Source: Holothuria scabra (taxonomy: Eukaryota > Echinodermata > Holothuroidea > Aspidochirotida > Holothuriidae). Taken from it: 64,000 nucleotides of DNA. The notes beneath the pieces were generated by a model. That model had not been told where the DNA came from. It saw only the letters and a list, made by a program, of their open reading frames with translations, and did no database searches. The stretch covers positions 6,014,001 through 6,078,000 of the forward strand of contig CM074187.1 of assembly GCA_037179385.1 (NCBI GenBank). The letters are read 5' to 3'. This document shows, in pieces, positions 1 through 14,700 of this stretch. The stretch's first letter is position 1. The number at the start of each line of letters is the position of its first letter. The position numbers and the translations under genes were made by a program.

Positions 1-59
1 TTAAAACATTAGAAATGCTGTACGGCTAGAAAATGATCCTGAGAAGCTTTGGCACTGTT

Positions 60-250
60 GGAAGGTTTGTTGGCATTGCTGCAGATCATACCCCAAAAAC
101 CTTGTTAAACACAAATAGACCTTAGCTAGGAGCTAGGAGACTTTGATAGATTTCATATGAGGTATAGAGATTTATTCCTAAGAAGATGGCCCCTGTTGAT
201 TCTGGTGGAATGTTGTATGGGGTCACCAGGGGTCAAACTCATTTTGAAAA
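60..250 (+). repeat. Fragment of the 145-bp repeat family
   Basis: The segment CCTTGTTAAACACAAATAGA... GATGGCCCCTGTTGATTCTG ... GGGGTCACCAGGGGTCAAAC is one diverged unit of the family that forms arrays at 1.3, 15.4, 17.7, 26.3 and 42.9 kb. It lies in the intron upstream of exon A. Confidence 0.6.
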
Positions 251-340
251 AATGAATAATGCAATGTCTCGAAATGGGAAGCTGTATGTAGATGCCTTGG
301 GGCTAGGAGATGGTCTCTATTGGGGTAAAGCATCTCTTTG

Positions 341-420
341 GGGTGTGTACAAACCAAAGACAAAAGACCTTTGTCAGGTCTTCCATCTCCATTTTGTAGA
401 TCTTTGTTTTGTACACACCC
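341..420. repeat. Hairpin-forming inverted repeat
   Basis: GGGTGTGTACAAACCAAAGA at 341-360 is matched by the reverse complement at 401-420 with one mismatch and a 40-nt loop. No flanking duplication is evident, so it could be a small foldback relic. Confidence 0.55.
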
Positions 421-1262
421 ACAAAACGAGGTACAAAACTCTGACCCATAAAAAAGAATACCCTGTTTGGAGACTCCTAGACATTTCACGAGGCATTTGG
501 TGTAATAGCTGGACATACCACATACCATGAATGGACCAAAAATTTGGGCTAAGACGAAAAACAATTTTTTTAAAGAAAAACAATAGATCCAAGACTAAAC
601 ATGTGTTAATAGAGGCCTAATGGAGTCAGAAGTAGTCAATACTAGCTGGATCTTTGAAAAATAAGGAGTCGGTAGGGTATGTTAGGACTGGGTAAGTTTT
701 GCTCCGTTATTATCCATTTTAAATTGCGTAGTTGCTTCTTTCATCACTTTTTTGTCTTTTTGGACTTTTTTGGCTGTGGGGTCTGAAAATAATATAATGA
801 ATTAAATGATAATAACTTATTCCTGCAAAAGCAATAATAAAAATAACCTTATTGTCCCTGAATGATGTTTCAGATAAAACCGATAAATTATTTTGTACTT
901 TATACCTCTTAGCAGATTCCCATAAATTTTCTGTGACTCGACCAGAACATATCAAATCTGGAACTGAAATGCTTAAACAATACATTTAAATATAAAACAC
1001 AGTAATTAAGAAGTAGTGTGTACATAGAAAACCTATGATTATTACCTCATAATTAAGTGCACGCAAAAAATAAACAAAATATATCACCTTGCCTCTTACC
1101 AAAAACAATGCCCATGTGTAAACACCAGCGACAAATCGATCTATCAAATTACATATTGATGGTTTGGAACATTCTATATACTGTAGCATTTTTCGAATGA
1201 TAGGTATTTGTTTTCTGGGTCATAGTTTTGTACAATCCCTTTTGTTGGTGTTGGATTTAATG

Positions 1263-1398
1263 GAGGTCAGGGATCATCTGTGGTCACCATGGACAAACTG
1301 AAAGCCTTTTGAACACAATATCTCAAGGTAGGAAGCTAGCATTGACAGATTTTTTATTCCTTGCCAAAGGCAGGCAAGGAATCTATGTGATGGTGATG

Positions 1399-1437
<39 letters not shown>

Positions 1438-2475
1438 ATGCTTTGGCTTGTAAACACGATATCTCGAGAACGGTACATGTGACTATGCTCATATTTGGTG
1501 TGTGGGTTGGTCATATCGAGTCGATGATCCCTATTGATTTTTGTGGAGGTCAAAGGTCATTTGGGGTCACAAGAGGTCAAAAAGTCAAAACTTCGTAAAC
1601 ACAATATCTCGAGAACGGTACATGTGACTATGTTCATATTTGGTGTGTGGGTTGGTCATATTGAGTCGATGGTCCCTATTGATTTTTGTGGAGGTCAAAG
1701 GTCATTTGGGGTCACGAGAGGTGAATAGGTAAATTCCTTAGAAATTGCTTGTAAACATGGTATCTCAAGAAGAGTAAGTGTGACTAATCTCATATTTGGT
1801 GTGTGGGTTGGTCATATTGAGTAGATGATCCCTATTGTTTTTGGTGGAGGTCAAAGGTCATTTGGGGTCACGAGAGGTCAAAAGGTCAAAACTTGGTAAA
1901 CACAATATATTGAGAACGGTACATGTGACTACGTGTATGCTCATATTTGGTGTGTGGGTTGGTCATATTGAGTAGATGATCCCTATTGTTTTTGGTAGAG
2001 GTCAAAGGTCATTTGGGGTCACGAGAGGTCAACAGGTAAATTCCTTAGAAATTGCTTGTAAACACGGTATCTCAAGAAGAGTAAGTGTGACTAATCTCAT
2101 ATTTGGTGTGTGCATTGGCCATCTTGAGTAGTTGATCCCTATTGATTTTTGTGGAGGTCAAAGGTCATTTGGGGTCACAAGAGGTCAACAGGTAAATTCC
2201 TTAGAAATTGCTTGTAAACACGGTAGTAACTTGTCATGTAGATGGCACATAGTGAATACATGGTCCCAGAAGTTTTTGGTGGAGGTCAAATGTCATTTGG
2301 GTTCACAACAGGCAAGGGGGATCTCAATGTAGGAAGATTGGATGCCACATGTGTACTTTGTGGGCACATTATGGAGCCCTGTTAATTGAAAAACATTGCA
2401 AAGCAATGTCAGTGTGAAAAAAGGCCTCACATTTCTGTGGCAAGGAATCACTAAGCTTTTTGGATTTCTGGTTTG
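1263..2475 (+). repeat. Minisatellite-bearing element, copy 1 (145-156-bp units)
   Basis: After a 10-bp-stem hairpin (ATTCCTTGCC/GGCAAGGAAT, 1356-1382) and a TG microsatellite (1401-1432), about six diverged units follow, spaced 145-156 bp by their AGGTCAAAGGTCA cores at 1547, 1692, 1848, 1999 and 2155. Each unit reads roughly: cacgatatctcgagaacggt, tttggtgtgtgggttggtca, gaggtcaaaggtcatttggg. The right side repeats GGCAAGGAATCACT near 2432. This subfamily differs from the 26-kb copy in its ends. Confidence 0.75.
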
Positions 2476-2678
2476 ACCTGCTAACCTTAAAAATAGCAAA
2501 CCTTGCGATTTTTACAGAATAAACCTGGAAATGGGGTACCAAACAATTATTGAAACAATACCACCCAAGACATGATAACAGAGGCCAGCTAGATTTAGAA
2601 AGAAGATTTAATCATTTAATTTTGATGTTATGAACTGTGTTTTTCATTTGTAAAAGGGATGTTTTCTTTTATTAACAG

Positions 2679-2768
2679 GGAGTTCCATGGGGGAATGCTG
2701 CAATTAGCAATGCCATATGGAGAGGACCAAGGCTCAGAGATGTACTATTGAGTGCAGGTGTTGATAAG
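2679..2768 (+). CDS. SUOX: SUOX exon A (first in window)
   Basis: This 90-nt exon encodes 30 residues starting [14 protein letters not shown] and ending SAGVDK. It begins and ends on codon boundaries, with acceptor ATTAACAG and donor GTAAAG. It matches the stretch of the Mo-pterin domain that follows the CAGNRR-type segment of SUOX; that preceding segment, with the Mo-ligand Cys, is not in the window. Bases 1-2678 are therefore upstream intron. Confidence 0.95.
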
Positions 2769-5700
2769 GTAAAGTTTGAATTTCACACAATTTAATTTTT
2801 TTCCCTTCTCACAATCGTATTAATTTCCGACACTTTTGAAAAGTTCCATAATATGTGAAAAGGAGACAAGAGAAGTAGAAAACTTGACCATGTGGTGACT
2901 ATGGTGATGCAAGAATGGTGATATTATCAGAAAAAGAAAGGACTTGGCCATTAGTAGTTTTGGCAGGTTGGAAAACCCCTTCAGCAATGTTTGTGAAAGG
3001 TATCTAACACCTGTGCCTTACCCTTTCCTTCTGTTCAATGTGTGCACAGAGTTGTGGTCAGGTGTGTTCAAGAAATCGATAGCTTAACCCACTAGTGTGG
3101 GGAGAGCTTAGGTGATACACTATGGGGAGAAATGTCTGTAACACTGTTCAAAAGGTTTCATCTTCTTCAGATCTCCATCATGCTATGGTACTGCTCATAA
3201 GACTCCATCTCTGAATTATACCCCATAGCTTGGGGAAAAGAGGTTTAGCAGACCTGCATCTGTGGCACCTATCTGCTATAGGCCACTTAAAGCAGATTCC
3301 ATCTGGCATTGTATGCAGTGTGTAGTTTCCATTGTGAAGCCGGAAATGGTGGTATTCATTAACTTTGGAATGACCATTGTTTACACAAAGAGATAAGATG
3401 TTGACAAAAGAGATAATAGGTTATGGTCAGCAGCTGAATTTCCTTGAAATTCAGCTGAAAGGGGAAAAACCCCTTGATGGATATTTTGGAAATTCTGTGG
3501 TGAAGATTTTGAATTGAGATAGCAACAAAGGTTGTTCTTCATGACATGATTTAACAAAAAAAATGGTCTTTTTTATTATTTTCCCTTTATCTGGAAGGGC
3601 ATGCTCATGCCATGAAGCCTGTGCGTAAGGACAAGTTGTTAGTTACTATACTTGACTGTACTTCCTATACATTGGTGTACCCTGTAGAAGGCAATGTCTT
3701 CTGCATTTTTAATGTAGCATGATATCAGCATTCCTAAATACTTAATTAACTGTCTGTTACATAACACAACCCTTCTTGCTGTTGTATAGACATCAAACTC
3801 AGATAGGTCGTTGCTTTTTATCTGTATCGCCCTGGACTAGCTAGAATAGAAACAAGATACATTGTCAATATACAGTTGTCAATAACTAAGTTCAGATTTG
3901 GACTTTGCTGACTCAAGGTCCTGCACCAGTGGCAAAACCAAACTCTTTAATCGCAAGGGGGGGGGGGGAAGAAATCGAGGGAGACATTAATGCATCCATG
4001 CTTGTTATGTTAGAAGTGGACTTAGAAATACTTTCAAGTTTAAAATTTCCCAAATCTGCACTATCTAGCAACTCTTAGACTAGAAATGTATGGTGTAATG
4101 TTAATCCAGTAGTTTATATTTTTGTTTACCAATTTTGTTTGGCGCAAGTGAGGGTAGTACTTGATAACCTCCCTGTGCACTTCCCTGGACAAATATGTGG
4201 TATTTGTGTACTGTATGAGTATAGTTTCTTTACCCTATTCCCCTCTGAGGATAGTGTTACATGCAGTGAAAAGATGAACCAGGGATGGCAATCAAAGCTA
4301 CAAAGTAGCTCAGATATTTCCCCGACATGGTGTATATTGCCAGCTTGCCAGCAAATTAACTTATGTATGTAGTGCTACGTATTGATCTTGATTGTGCTCA
4401 AAATTTTGTGTAATTTCAAACTGGAGAGTCACTAACATAAGAAGGGTTGAGAGGCAGTTGCATTGCCACTCTAGTTATTGGTGTCTTACAAGAGCAGATA
4501 AGTTTGAAACTGTGTGTTTTTATTTTCTCTACCACAACAAACAGAGCTATGCTAATGTTAGGTTATGACTTGCACATTGTTCAAGGAACCAATTTATGCC
4601 TGGGCTGGCCAAGCTAAACTTGAGTTTATATGCTAAACAGTACACTCTGAGAGGCTATTTTTCTATATATATGATATCAATATTTAGAGACATACCATCA
4701 GATCAGTAAGTGGATCCCTGGGGGGTCATTCATGCTTATTAGCCTTACAGGGGCTGTTGTCAGATTGCATCTACAAGCTTGGTGAAATGGGAAATGTTTT
4801 AATAGACTTCATTGAAACTTGTGCTTTGAGGCTATTTTTCTTAGAAATATGATATCAGTATTTTGAGACATAACATCAGATCAGGTAACCCCCAATTTTA
4901 ATTTATTAATTTAAACCATCTCGGCATCACCACAAACAGTTGGACAGAACAAGCGAATTTTGAGACTGTCCAATACTTGCCAGTGTTTCCACAGAAGTTT
5001 GATGGAGGGACCTTCAGATTGCATGCCTTTAGCACACTCAATCCTCAAGCCAACTTCAACCATTACCTAGTTGGTGCCGTACAATGGGATGTAGATAATT
5101 TTTGGTGATAATATCATGAAAGTATACTTTCAAACCATAGTTGCACTAGAACCCTAGAGTGGAAAACTTGGTCCCTCCATCTTTCCTCCTCAAATGGGGA
5201 TATAAAATAAATTGTTTGTATGCAAATGTTGCAGAAAAAATAATGATAAAAATTTGTACTTTTGAATCACTTGCAACTGCTTTTGGATATATAAAACACT
5301 GTTTGTATTTCATATCCTAACAGCTGGAGCCAATGTGGGACTCTCTTCATGTTGAGTTTGAAGGTTTGGACATTTGTAAAGAAAACAGAGGATATGGATC
5401 ATCCATACCAATGTCCAAAGCCATGTAAGTTATGTGACAAAACATTATAATGGAAAATAAATGCTGTGACAGATTTTTCAGGGTGTAAGGGTAGGGTGAG
5501 GGATGTAGAATTAATTTGAATTTAGAGTTTTGTCAGTGTCACAAGACAGGAGTTAATGGGTGAATAGGCAGAGTTAAGGTAGCATACCCCCATGTATTCC
5601 TCCACTGACTTACCTACTAAATCCAAAAAGTAGACAGCCTCTAAGTTATCGCCAGGTGAAAGCTACCATTCATATGAAAGCTGACAAGTTGGCCATTTAG

Positions 5701-8700
5701 GGCATTTTCAATTTTCCATATCATGACCATGAAGATTTTTTTGCTTTTTCAGCTAAAAGTTTAATCACCCTTTTCTGAGCCTTGTTTATCACTAAAATCG
5801 TGGTATGTCTCTGCCAGCTTCTAAAACCCATAATTTCTAAAAAAATAGCTTCTATTAAGCCCATTTTTCATCAGTGGTACTTCTTTTGATATAATTTCAT
5901 AAAATAATTACAAAACACCCCATTCTTTTCCATATCATACCAAAATAGTGCTCCCTTTAGGGACCCTATCTGAGGTCAAACAAAAGGATGCATTAATACA
6001 CCTGCTAATTGGGATATGCTCCCTTAGAGTGTAAAATTGTTGGGGCTTACAACATCTAATGCTTAATGTACATTTTATCAATAAAAAGAGTGTTGAGGGT
6101 TTGTATAGCTTGGGGTAAAGATTCCTCAAGAAAGAAAGGTAAAAGTTTCTAAAACATAGAAGGCAGTGCAGTGCATGGCTTGATTGGACTTTAAAGAGAG
6201 ACTGGGACTAAGTTGATGTTTACAGTGGTTTAAGTTTTGAAACCAGTCACTGTCTTTTTACCAACCAAAGTCTGCATAGCCAAGTGCTCATAGCATCTGG
6301 CTAGTAGTCAGGGTGTTTGGAGTCCTGTCTAGGTCATACTGAAAAGTTTAGAAATTGAAGCTACTGTCAGTGTGCTACTGCAGATGCTCAGCATAAGAAA
6401 TTTAGTACCGGTAGGGAAAACAAACCCGTGAACCACAACTGGAAAAAAAGTCTGTTGATAACTCAACTTAAATCAATTGGTTAAACCTCATCAACTGACA
6501 TTTACTCATTAATATTGTATTTTTGCAGGGATCCAAGAGGAGACACAATACTTGCCTTGCAGGTAATGAAGCTTTTTACTTTACTTTACTTTTGAAAATC
6601 TTTTAATTTGGACATTAGTATTCTGTCACAGAGTAAAAGTGAAGTATCCCTGCCCTCTGAATAGATTTGTTTGTTCTTTCTAAAATACATTCATCAGTCT
6701 CAACCCCTTCCTAACTAGCCTATCTCCTCCATTCATGGCTATTTAAATGGGCAAGTGTTCCACCGGAAACTCAAAGGGGGGAGGGACTCATTACTGTTAA
6801 ACCAAATTTGATTCTGCCCTTTGCCAAACATGCAAGTGGGTTCAGGGGGATAAAAACTTCTTTTAAGGCCCAAATGAGGTGCAATTGCAATATTCTCATT
6901 AGCTATTTATTTATGTAAGTTGAAACAACATTGTTGCAAAAGTAAGCTATTCCAAAATTTATGAAGACTCTAAAAATGAAACCTACTGCCATTGGTGCTC
7001 CACATAAGTAACGGAGTAAAGAAAACAAGCCAGTGAGCCACAGTTGGAAAAAAAAGACTGTGGCTGGCTGGACTTGAGCCAATCAATTGGAAACTGGGCT
7101 GTTAAACTCCATCTAACTAACAAACTAATCTTAAATTTATGAAACCCAAGTTACTGACATTTCTTTTTAATTTTTATGGAAATGGTAAGGGTTGATTTTA
7201 CCCTCCTTATGGAAGGGAAGAACAAATCTTGCACCCTAACACCTTGACAGAAACCCTGATGGGTACAGAACCTTTGTGGTAGCTTGTCCTGACATACATT
7301 GCATACCTGCTGCAAACTGGAGAGATTGTCTTCAGGACAGGCAAGAAAATATTGTGTTATGCCTTTGTTTCAACTTGCCTAGGTGTGGTGCATAAAAATG
7401 AAACTGTTAAGTATTTATTATTGAATGAACCATTAATCTTTAACTCTCTGTAATAGTGTGTATGCCTAGTGTAGTTTTGGTACAGGCTGAAGATTTTCGG
7501 GGGGAAAGTTCCCCAGGAGGTCTTGGGTTGGATTTAAAAGACACTTTATTCCAGTGGAACCCACTACCATTATGCATGATTTTCTGCTTAAGCAATGGGG
7601 TAGGGAGAACAATCCCGTGTCTCATAAGTACAAAAATAGCAATGGGCACTTCTAGATAAACTAAAAGGTTATACGTTAAACACCGACTTATATACATGGA
7701 CAGAGCATGTGACGTGTACGTCGTATCTGTAGATTGTCGCCACTGACTTGGACAAAATGGCGCACTAAGTTGGCCACCATGAAGCTATAATTTGTATTGA
7801 TAAAACCACAACTCCATCATATTTTAAACAAGAGTTAAACTTGAATAGGAAAGAATATCATATTCCTGCAATAGTGAAGTGATTTTGACCTTACCTTGCC
7901 ATATTTCAAAAATATTTCAATTTTCGTGCAAAATCTGGGTATTGACTTGAGAAAGTTGACACTTTTACACAAAACCATAGCAGACAACCATCTTGGTGTG
8001 CTTTTTCTCTCATGTGCGGTAACGACAATATCCAGTGCACTATTCCGTGTCCATGTATAGGAAGTCTGTGGTTAAGGTGTAAGTTTCTAACGGACCAAAT
8101 CCCATTTGTAGGAAATATGTGCAATATGTGTTTTTCAGAAACCGTGTCATTGTACAAAGGTAAAACAAGAAACTTTGCCAGCAGTTCATTTGTACTTTGT
8201 CTTATTAAAGCACAATGTCTTTCACATGTGGATGAACATAAAACCAAAGAAAAATTGTATGATGTTTAGAGGATGTCTATTATTGTTTTAGATCAATAGG
8301 CATGAGACTGAAAACAGTTGTAGTATCTTGAGATAAGAAAAGTTAAATGAACTTTTAGTTTAGTACATGTGTGCCTCATAACAGGCAGAAGAAATTTGTC
8401 ACAGGAGTTGAAGGTCATTTTGAGTCAGGAAAGGTCATACCCAAAAGGTGAGTAACTTTCAAGGAAGACAACACTTCTAAATCTCACAGTAAAGATATGA
8501 GTGTCCCATAGTGAGTACAGCAATTACTTAAAATTTGTTGTCGAAATTAAATGTCACAATATGTCATGTCAGAGAAACTCCAAAATCTTATTTGAGAACA
8601 ATTTATCAGGCTAAGTTGCAAGTTGAATCTTTTATCTGAATTGAATTATGTCAAAGTAAATCAAAAAACTGTCTGATTTCTTACCACATACCAGCTTCAC

Positions 8701-11700
8701 AATCAGTCAGAATATAACTATGTTAGCTTGAAACAACAGCTCTTTTAATAATTATGTTTGTTCATGTCTAGTTCTGAGTATGATGGCATTGACTAAAGGT
8801 ATTCAATAAAAACATCTGTATGTCAATGGACTGACTAATTTAAGGAAAGCCTGCTGCAAGTTTGTACTAGTATTGCAAAGCTTTGTTTTACTTGTGGAAA
8901 GGGACAAAGGTTTTTTCTTCAACAATAGTTTCCAGGGCTCAAAATAAGCTTGAAAAAGGGCAAGATCAAAATGAGAAAAATTGGTATTGGTGTATGTTAT
9001 TTCAAAGAACATTTACTGATGGGCATCACATCCATCAGAAATAGCGCCGATGGCTGTGACTTTCTATGCTCTCGGTAATTTTGAACCCTCAGTTTCATGC
9101 TTTCACTTTATTATGTCACAATCTCACAAAGCTTTCATAAAGTTTTTCTCTAAACTGACACAAGTCTTCTATGATAAATTAATGTATTATTATGATACAC
9201 AGTGTATCTCTCATTGTTCAGTGACTTGCTAGCTGCAGTCATGTAACAATATTTACTAATATTGATAATACTTCCTACTTGAATAATGGCTTTCACCAAA
9301 TTAAAACATTTTGCCATTAAGTTTTACTTCTTATTTTGTTCATGTGCTGTTTATGTTCTCTATTGGTTGGGCAGATTATAATCTGCAAGCCTATAGGCTC
9401 GTGAGCTATATCTTGAAAAGCATCACATGATGCATCATGTGACAGATTAATTTGTGCTATGTGCATTGACTGTAGGCTTGGAGTAGATGTCTCTGTGTAT
9501 AAAGATCATTTCATATGGGGAATAATGTTTATTGTGTTTGTTGCTTTAAGGTCATCATAGTAGTATTTTTCTGGTGTGAAGAAAAGGTGACATGATTCTA
9601 GCTGGGTTATAACATGTGCACATTTATGCTAACAATAAAAGGAGACACATGGTGGGAAAAACCCTGCAGCTACTTCTCAAATTTGGTATCCAAGACAGCA
9701 GGAACACAGCAGAAACCTTGGGTTAGATTAGGTTCATTAGAACTGAAGCAAATGACCAAAGCATATAAGGTGGAGACGACAGTATTGTTGGAGAATTCAT
9801 TGGGTAACTTTCTGTTGGCTGATCACTTCATCTGGGCTTTTATTCACCAGGAAGAAGAAGTGTTAAAGCCAAACCTTGATCCCTAGGGAAGGATATGATG
9901 GCCCTTGTAGATCAGCCCTCAAAAGTGAAAGCAGTGTTGGTTTTATCACAAACAATCCCCGAATTCAGCTGGTCCTATTCAAATGTGCTTAATGATATAG
10001 CTCAGCTCATTAGTCTGTGGACAGTTTCATTTAATAGACATGGTAATAGCCAGAAGCCTTATCATCTTAACTGGGGTTATTGTGTGGCATAGACTAAGTC
10101 AATAGAATTAAGTCTGGTAATTTTGTTTCATTAGTCACAAAAGCCCCTATGATGTCTAAACAACAGATTAAGCAGAACTTTGTTTGATTGGGCAAATAAC
10201 CTAAGATAAGAGACTAGATAGAAATCATTTTTGTAGAATTTTAACAGCTGATACCAGGTAGATTGAAAGTTGACAAATAGATACTTACAAAGGACAAGGT
10301 GACTCAGAAAACAGCTAGCCTGCTGGATGACAAGTTATGAAATTCTGAGAGCCTGGATGAAAGGTCAAATTGAGTCACCAGAAGTTGATACTGTTTGAAC
10401 GGTGCTTGCCATGAAGGCCACCATTAATTTAAAGACATTATGACAATTGACAATTAGCTTTTTTAAAGACATTTAATTTAACCAACAACTATTTCACTTA
10501 TTCAATTTACACTGTGCACCCTTGTAAAATATTAGGCTTGGTGCTTTTACCCTTGTATCAGATCTGCACAACTCTCATATCTGTCTCCCCATAGATCTGC
10601 TGGACCTGAAACCTGGTGTAATGGTTTTCAGGGGTTATAAAGCAGAAGAGGTAACAGTGTGTTTCGAGACTGAGGAGGAAGGGGAGACAAAATGTTGCCT
10701 GAAAGACTGGACATAGGCTAGATATGTCAATGTTTGACCAAACCATGTTAAGATGTCAGTCTGTTTGATGGTATTTTGTAACACTGTACCTAATTTTTTT
10801 AAGGCAAGTAAACACTCAAGTCTTTATGGTTCTTTAATTTTTTTTTTTGTCAGATGAATGGCCATGTACTTCCCAGGGACCATGGATATCCAGTCAGAGT
10901 GGTAGTGCCTGGTTACATTGGAGCAAGGTGGGGTATCTTTTTCTTTCATCTCTAGTTTCATTCACATACTCATGTTCAATAATTTGCATTTTCGGCCTGG
11001 ACCAGCATAACGTATACTTGGTTCTCCTCCTCAACATACAATTTGTCAAAATTTAGCAGTTACCAGTTCTGTTAATACATTATGTATCATGCAATCCCAT
11101 TAGCTTTGTTGATAATTTTGCAAGAATGAAGCATCTTTACTCTATTCTCACATTACCAGAATGGTGTAAGCCTGTGTATGTAGAGACTTTATTAAAATGT
11201 ATAAAATGAGTTCACACCATACTAGTATGTATGATAGTCACTTAGTCATGAATATTCATTTGATTGCACCATTGAAATAGCCAATAGGACTTAAAATTGC
11301 CAATTATGAACTGGATTTTGCCATGAATATTCTGCTCAGATGCGATATGCCATTTAATTATGAAAATGAGATAGCTTAAAAAGACTTTAAATTACAAGAA
11401 AATATATATTAAAGATTTAGAAATAAAGTGTTTTTACCAAACTCCCAATGTTGTAGAATGTTTACCCATTGCTGAGTATTAAGTATTGCACTTTATTCAA
11501 TCAATTCTAAATAGCCTAAAGTTCTATACCTAAGTGTAAATCTAGCCATAACCCTACTTTGTATGTATGCAAACATTTGTGTTTGAGTGTGCAATAATTT
11601 GTGACGGCTGATTCCAGCTGATTCCCATACAACTCACACTACCTGCTTGGTTTTTTTTGCCTTTTGAAGTTAAAATGTTTACATGACCATGAAAACTTTC

Positions 11701-14700
11701 TGTTTTCCTATACATCATGTTGTACAGAGAGGGCTTGAACAAACCTATGTATTACTGTACATCATGTATTTGGTAATATTACTTTTCTTGCTATGAAAGT
11801 GCATATAAATTAAAAACAGCAGTTATGCTTGAAAGGTTGAAAATGTGACTTTTATGGTAATATGACTACCATACAAGGTTGCAATAGTGATGGTCAGCTT
11901 GCACCTCTTGCATAACAGACCTTTAAATTTACTCTATTTCATTCTTTCACTATCATGCAGTGTCATGTAAAACATGTCTAAAAATTTGTCTAGTTGTCAT
12001 GTAAAACATGTCTAAAAATTTGTCTAGTTGTCATGTAAAACATGTCTAAAAATTTGTCTAGTTGTAAGGTTGTATTTCTGCCAGTTCAACTTTTACATGT
12101 TGCAAGGTGGCAGCACTGTGTTAAGGTGGAACAACTCTAAAATATAATGTAATACTGTTGTTGTAACCCCAAGTGAACATTAGTTTGCCTTCAATGCCTT
12201 TGTAGGAATGTTGTTGACATTTTGTGAACCTCTACAACAGAGGTGATGCATAGGTGATATCAGGTCCCATTCGACTATAAGGGTTATACAAAGGTAATAT
12301 TATGCGCAAATTAATCTAGATATGAGGTAAGCTGATTTTTGTCCTATTTCAAATGTCAGTATTTACTGACAAATATGTGACCAGCTGTACATGCCACAGT
12401 TAAAGAGAATACTTTGAATCTGTCAAGTGCTGCCTGGTTACTGTACATGTTGTAGAAATCAATTTGAAGAGTCAAAGGTACACTCTGTAAAGTTAAGCCA
12501 CTTGTCATAGTAGGTCATGTAAATCAATCTGAAATATTTTATATGTTACATTATATTAATGAAGTCAGTGTTTAGGTGTTGTCATTGTAGCTCCTCTAAC
12601 TATCATCTGCCAAAGTAGCATCAAAAGCAGTATATTGTGCACTGCTACATGAATTTACCCTGAATTAAGTCACAGTTAGCTAACAAGCCAGTCAAGTATG
12701 TTTTTAATTACTTGTCACCCAGTGTGAACACAATGAAAGCATGGATCTTGAGGGCACAGATCATTTAACAAACTCAGATGCCAGTTATACTTCACTCTGC
12801 CGTTGATCTAATGTGCCGTTTTTGTTGCTTTCTTAAGAAGCAATGTCAGGGCATGAAGAATGCAAAAACAAAATGAGTTGTAAGGGTCATGTCATTCTAT
12901 TAATGTTCTTTTGTCATAGATGCTTTCCCGCATTATCATAAAAACTGCTGAGATAGTGAAAGCATGGGACTGTGGGTCACACTTTAGCAGTACAGGAGGG
13001 GATTATAATCCCAATTTTTTGTCAGTTTTAGTTGAAATATTCTCCGTCTCTATCTGGAAAAGACCAAAAATTTGCCAGCCTGTGTAAATATATGATTTGT
13101 GTTGCTGGACAAAATTCATTCAATTTATACTTTTTGTGACGTCCAACCAACAAACAACTTTTATCAGACGTGCATTGTCAGGCGTTGTCAGATATGGCCT
13201 AATTGTTGGTATGACATGCCAAAATCATTTACTTTAAATTTCATATTGGTAGTTCTTTTGTATAAATGGTGTATTTGTCCACGTTTGCAAATTTTGGCCC
13301 TTTTCAACTAAAGATTGAGAGGTTTGTAACCAAAGCTCACTAAAACTGTACTTGAATCTGATCTGATATATCTGTACTAAGTGTGACATGCTCTTTATTG
13401 GCCTTCAAAAATTTGCGGATGATTCCTGCAAGATCATTTGAATCACATTCAGCTGTTTCAAGTACATTTAGTTATTATTATGAAAAAGACATAGTGCAGC
13501 ATTAAAGGTAAAGAGCAGTCCCCCAAACTTATTTTGAAGAAGAAGCTAAATAACACAATTTTCATCTTATTTCTCTTCAAAGTATCTTTCATTACATTTT
13601 ATGACTGTACTATTGCATATTCAAGGTAGACCAAGCAGTTATTTCTGGTAAATTTCACATTTGAAGAGAAAAACATTGTCACATGACTCCCAACAGCCAA
13701 TCATGAAACTGGACAGTGTACTGCACTCCTTCAATGTGGGATGACTGCTCCTGCCCTTTAACCTTACCTTGATTAAATACCTAACATTTGAACTTTGAAC
13801 ATTTTTTGCAATTGTTTTTTTTTTTCCAGATTTGTTTAGATCAATTTTTCTTTTTAAATTATTTTTGCAGGTCTGTCAAGTGGCTGAAAAACATTCGAAT
13901 CCTTCGTCATGAGTCAAACAATTACTTTCAAGTTAAGGATTACAAGCTTTTTCCACCTCATGTAAGTGGGAGTGTAAAGATTCAAACCATAACTAATTTC
14001 ATGGTCAATAAAGAGATTAGATAGAAAATGGAAAGATGAACTGAGTAGGATGAAACCATGGGTAGTGACCACAAACAAGATTTTGCAGGCCTGATCCAAG
14101 GGAGGGGAGGCTTTGCAGCCTCATCCCTCCTTTTTCGCCAGATCAACAATAAAACATACGGGAAATTTACAGTGCAACTCCCTCATTTTGAAAACACTCC
14201 ATCCCATAATACTTTGTAATCATTATTTGATAAAGAATGTATGAGAGTGTATTGGTATATGATATTAGCAAGGTAGATCGACTTATTTGTTTTTTTTTTA
14301 CTACAGGTGGATTGGGATGTTGTGGACAGCTGGTGGGACAAAGCACCACCAATTCAAGAGTTATCAGTTCAGGCTTCAATATGTCAACCTTTAGATGGAG
14401 AAACTATCACCCCTGGTTCCAAGTACATCATCAAAGGATATGCTCTTACAGGTGGAGGAAGAAGGTACATTTATGTCTCTGAATGTTTTTACAAGTCCTT
14501 CCCTTTAGTTGCCTCTTATGAAAGGTGGCATTTCCTGACAGTTGGTATTTCCTGACAGTTGGTATTTCTTGACAGTTGGTATTTCCTGTCTGCTGTAAGA
14601 GGTGACTGAATGGAAGGTCTTGTACCATGTTTGAACTGAATGGGAAACTGAGCTTGTACTTGTGCCCTATTAAAACTTTATTTAACCTTAATCTTATCTC

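Noticed and set aside
1444..2310. CRISPR-like array of regularly spaced repeats
   Set aside because: The units are contiguous 145-156-bp minisatellite monomers without unique spacers, in an intron of a eukaryotic gene.
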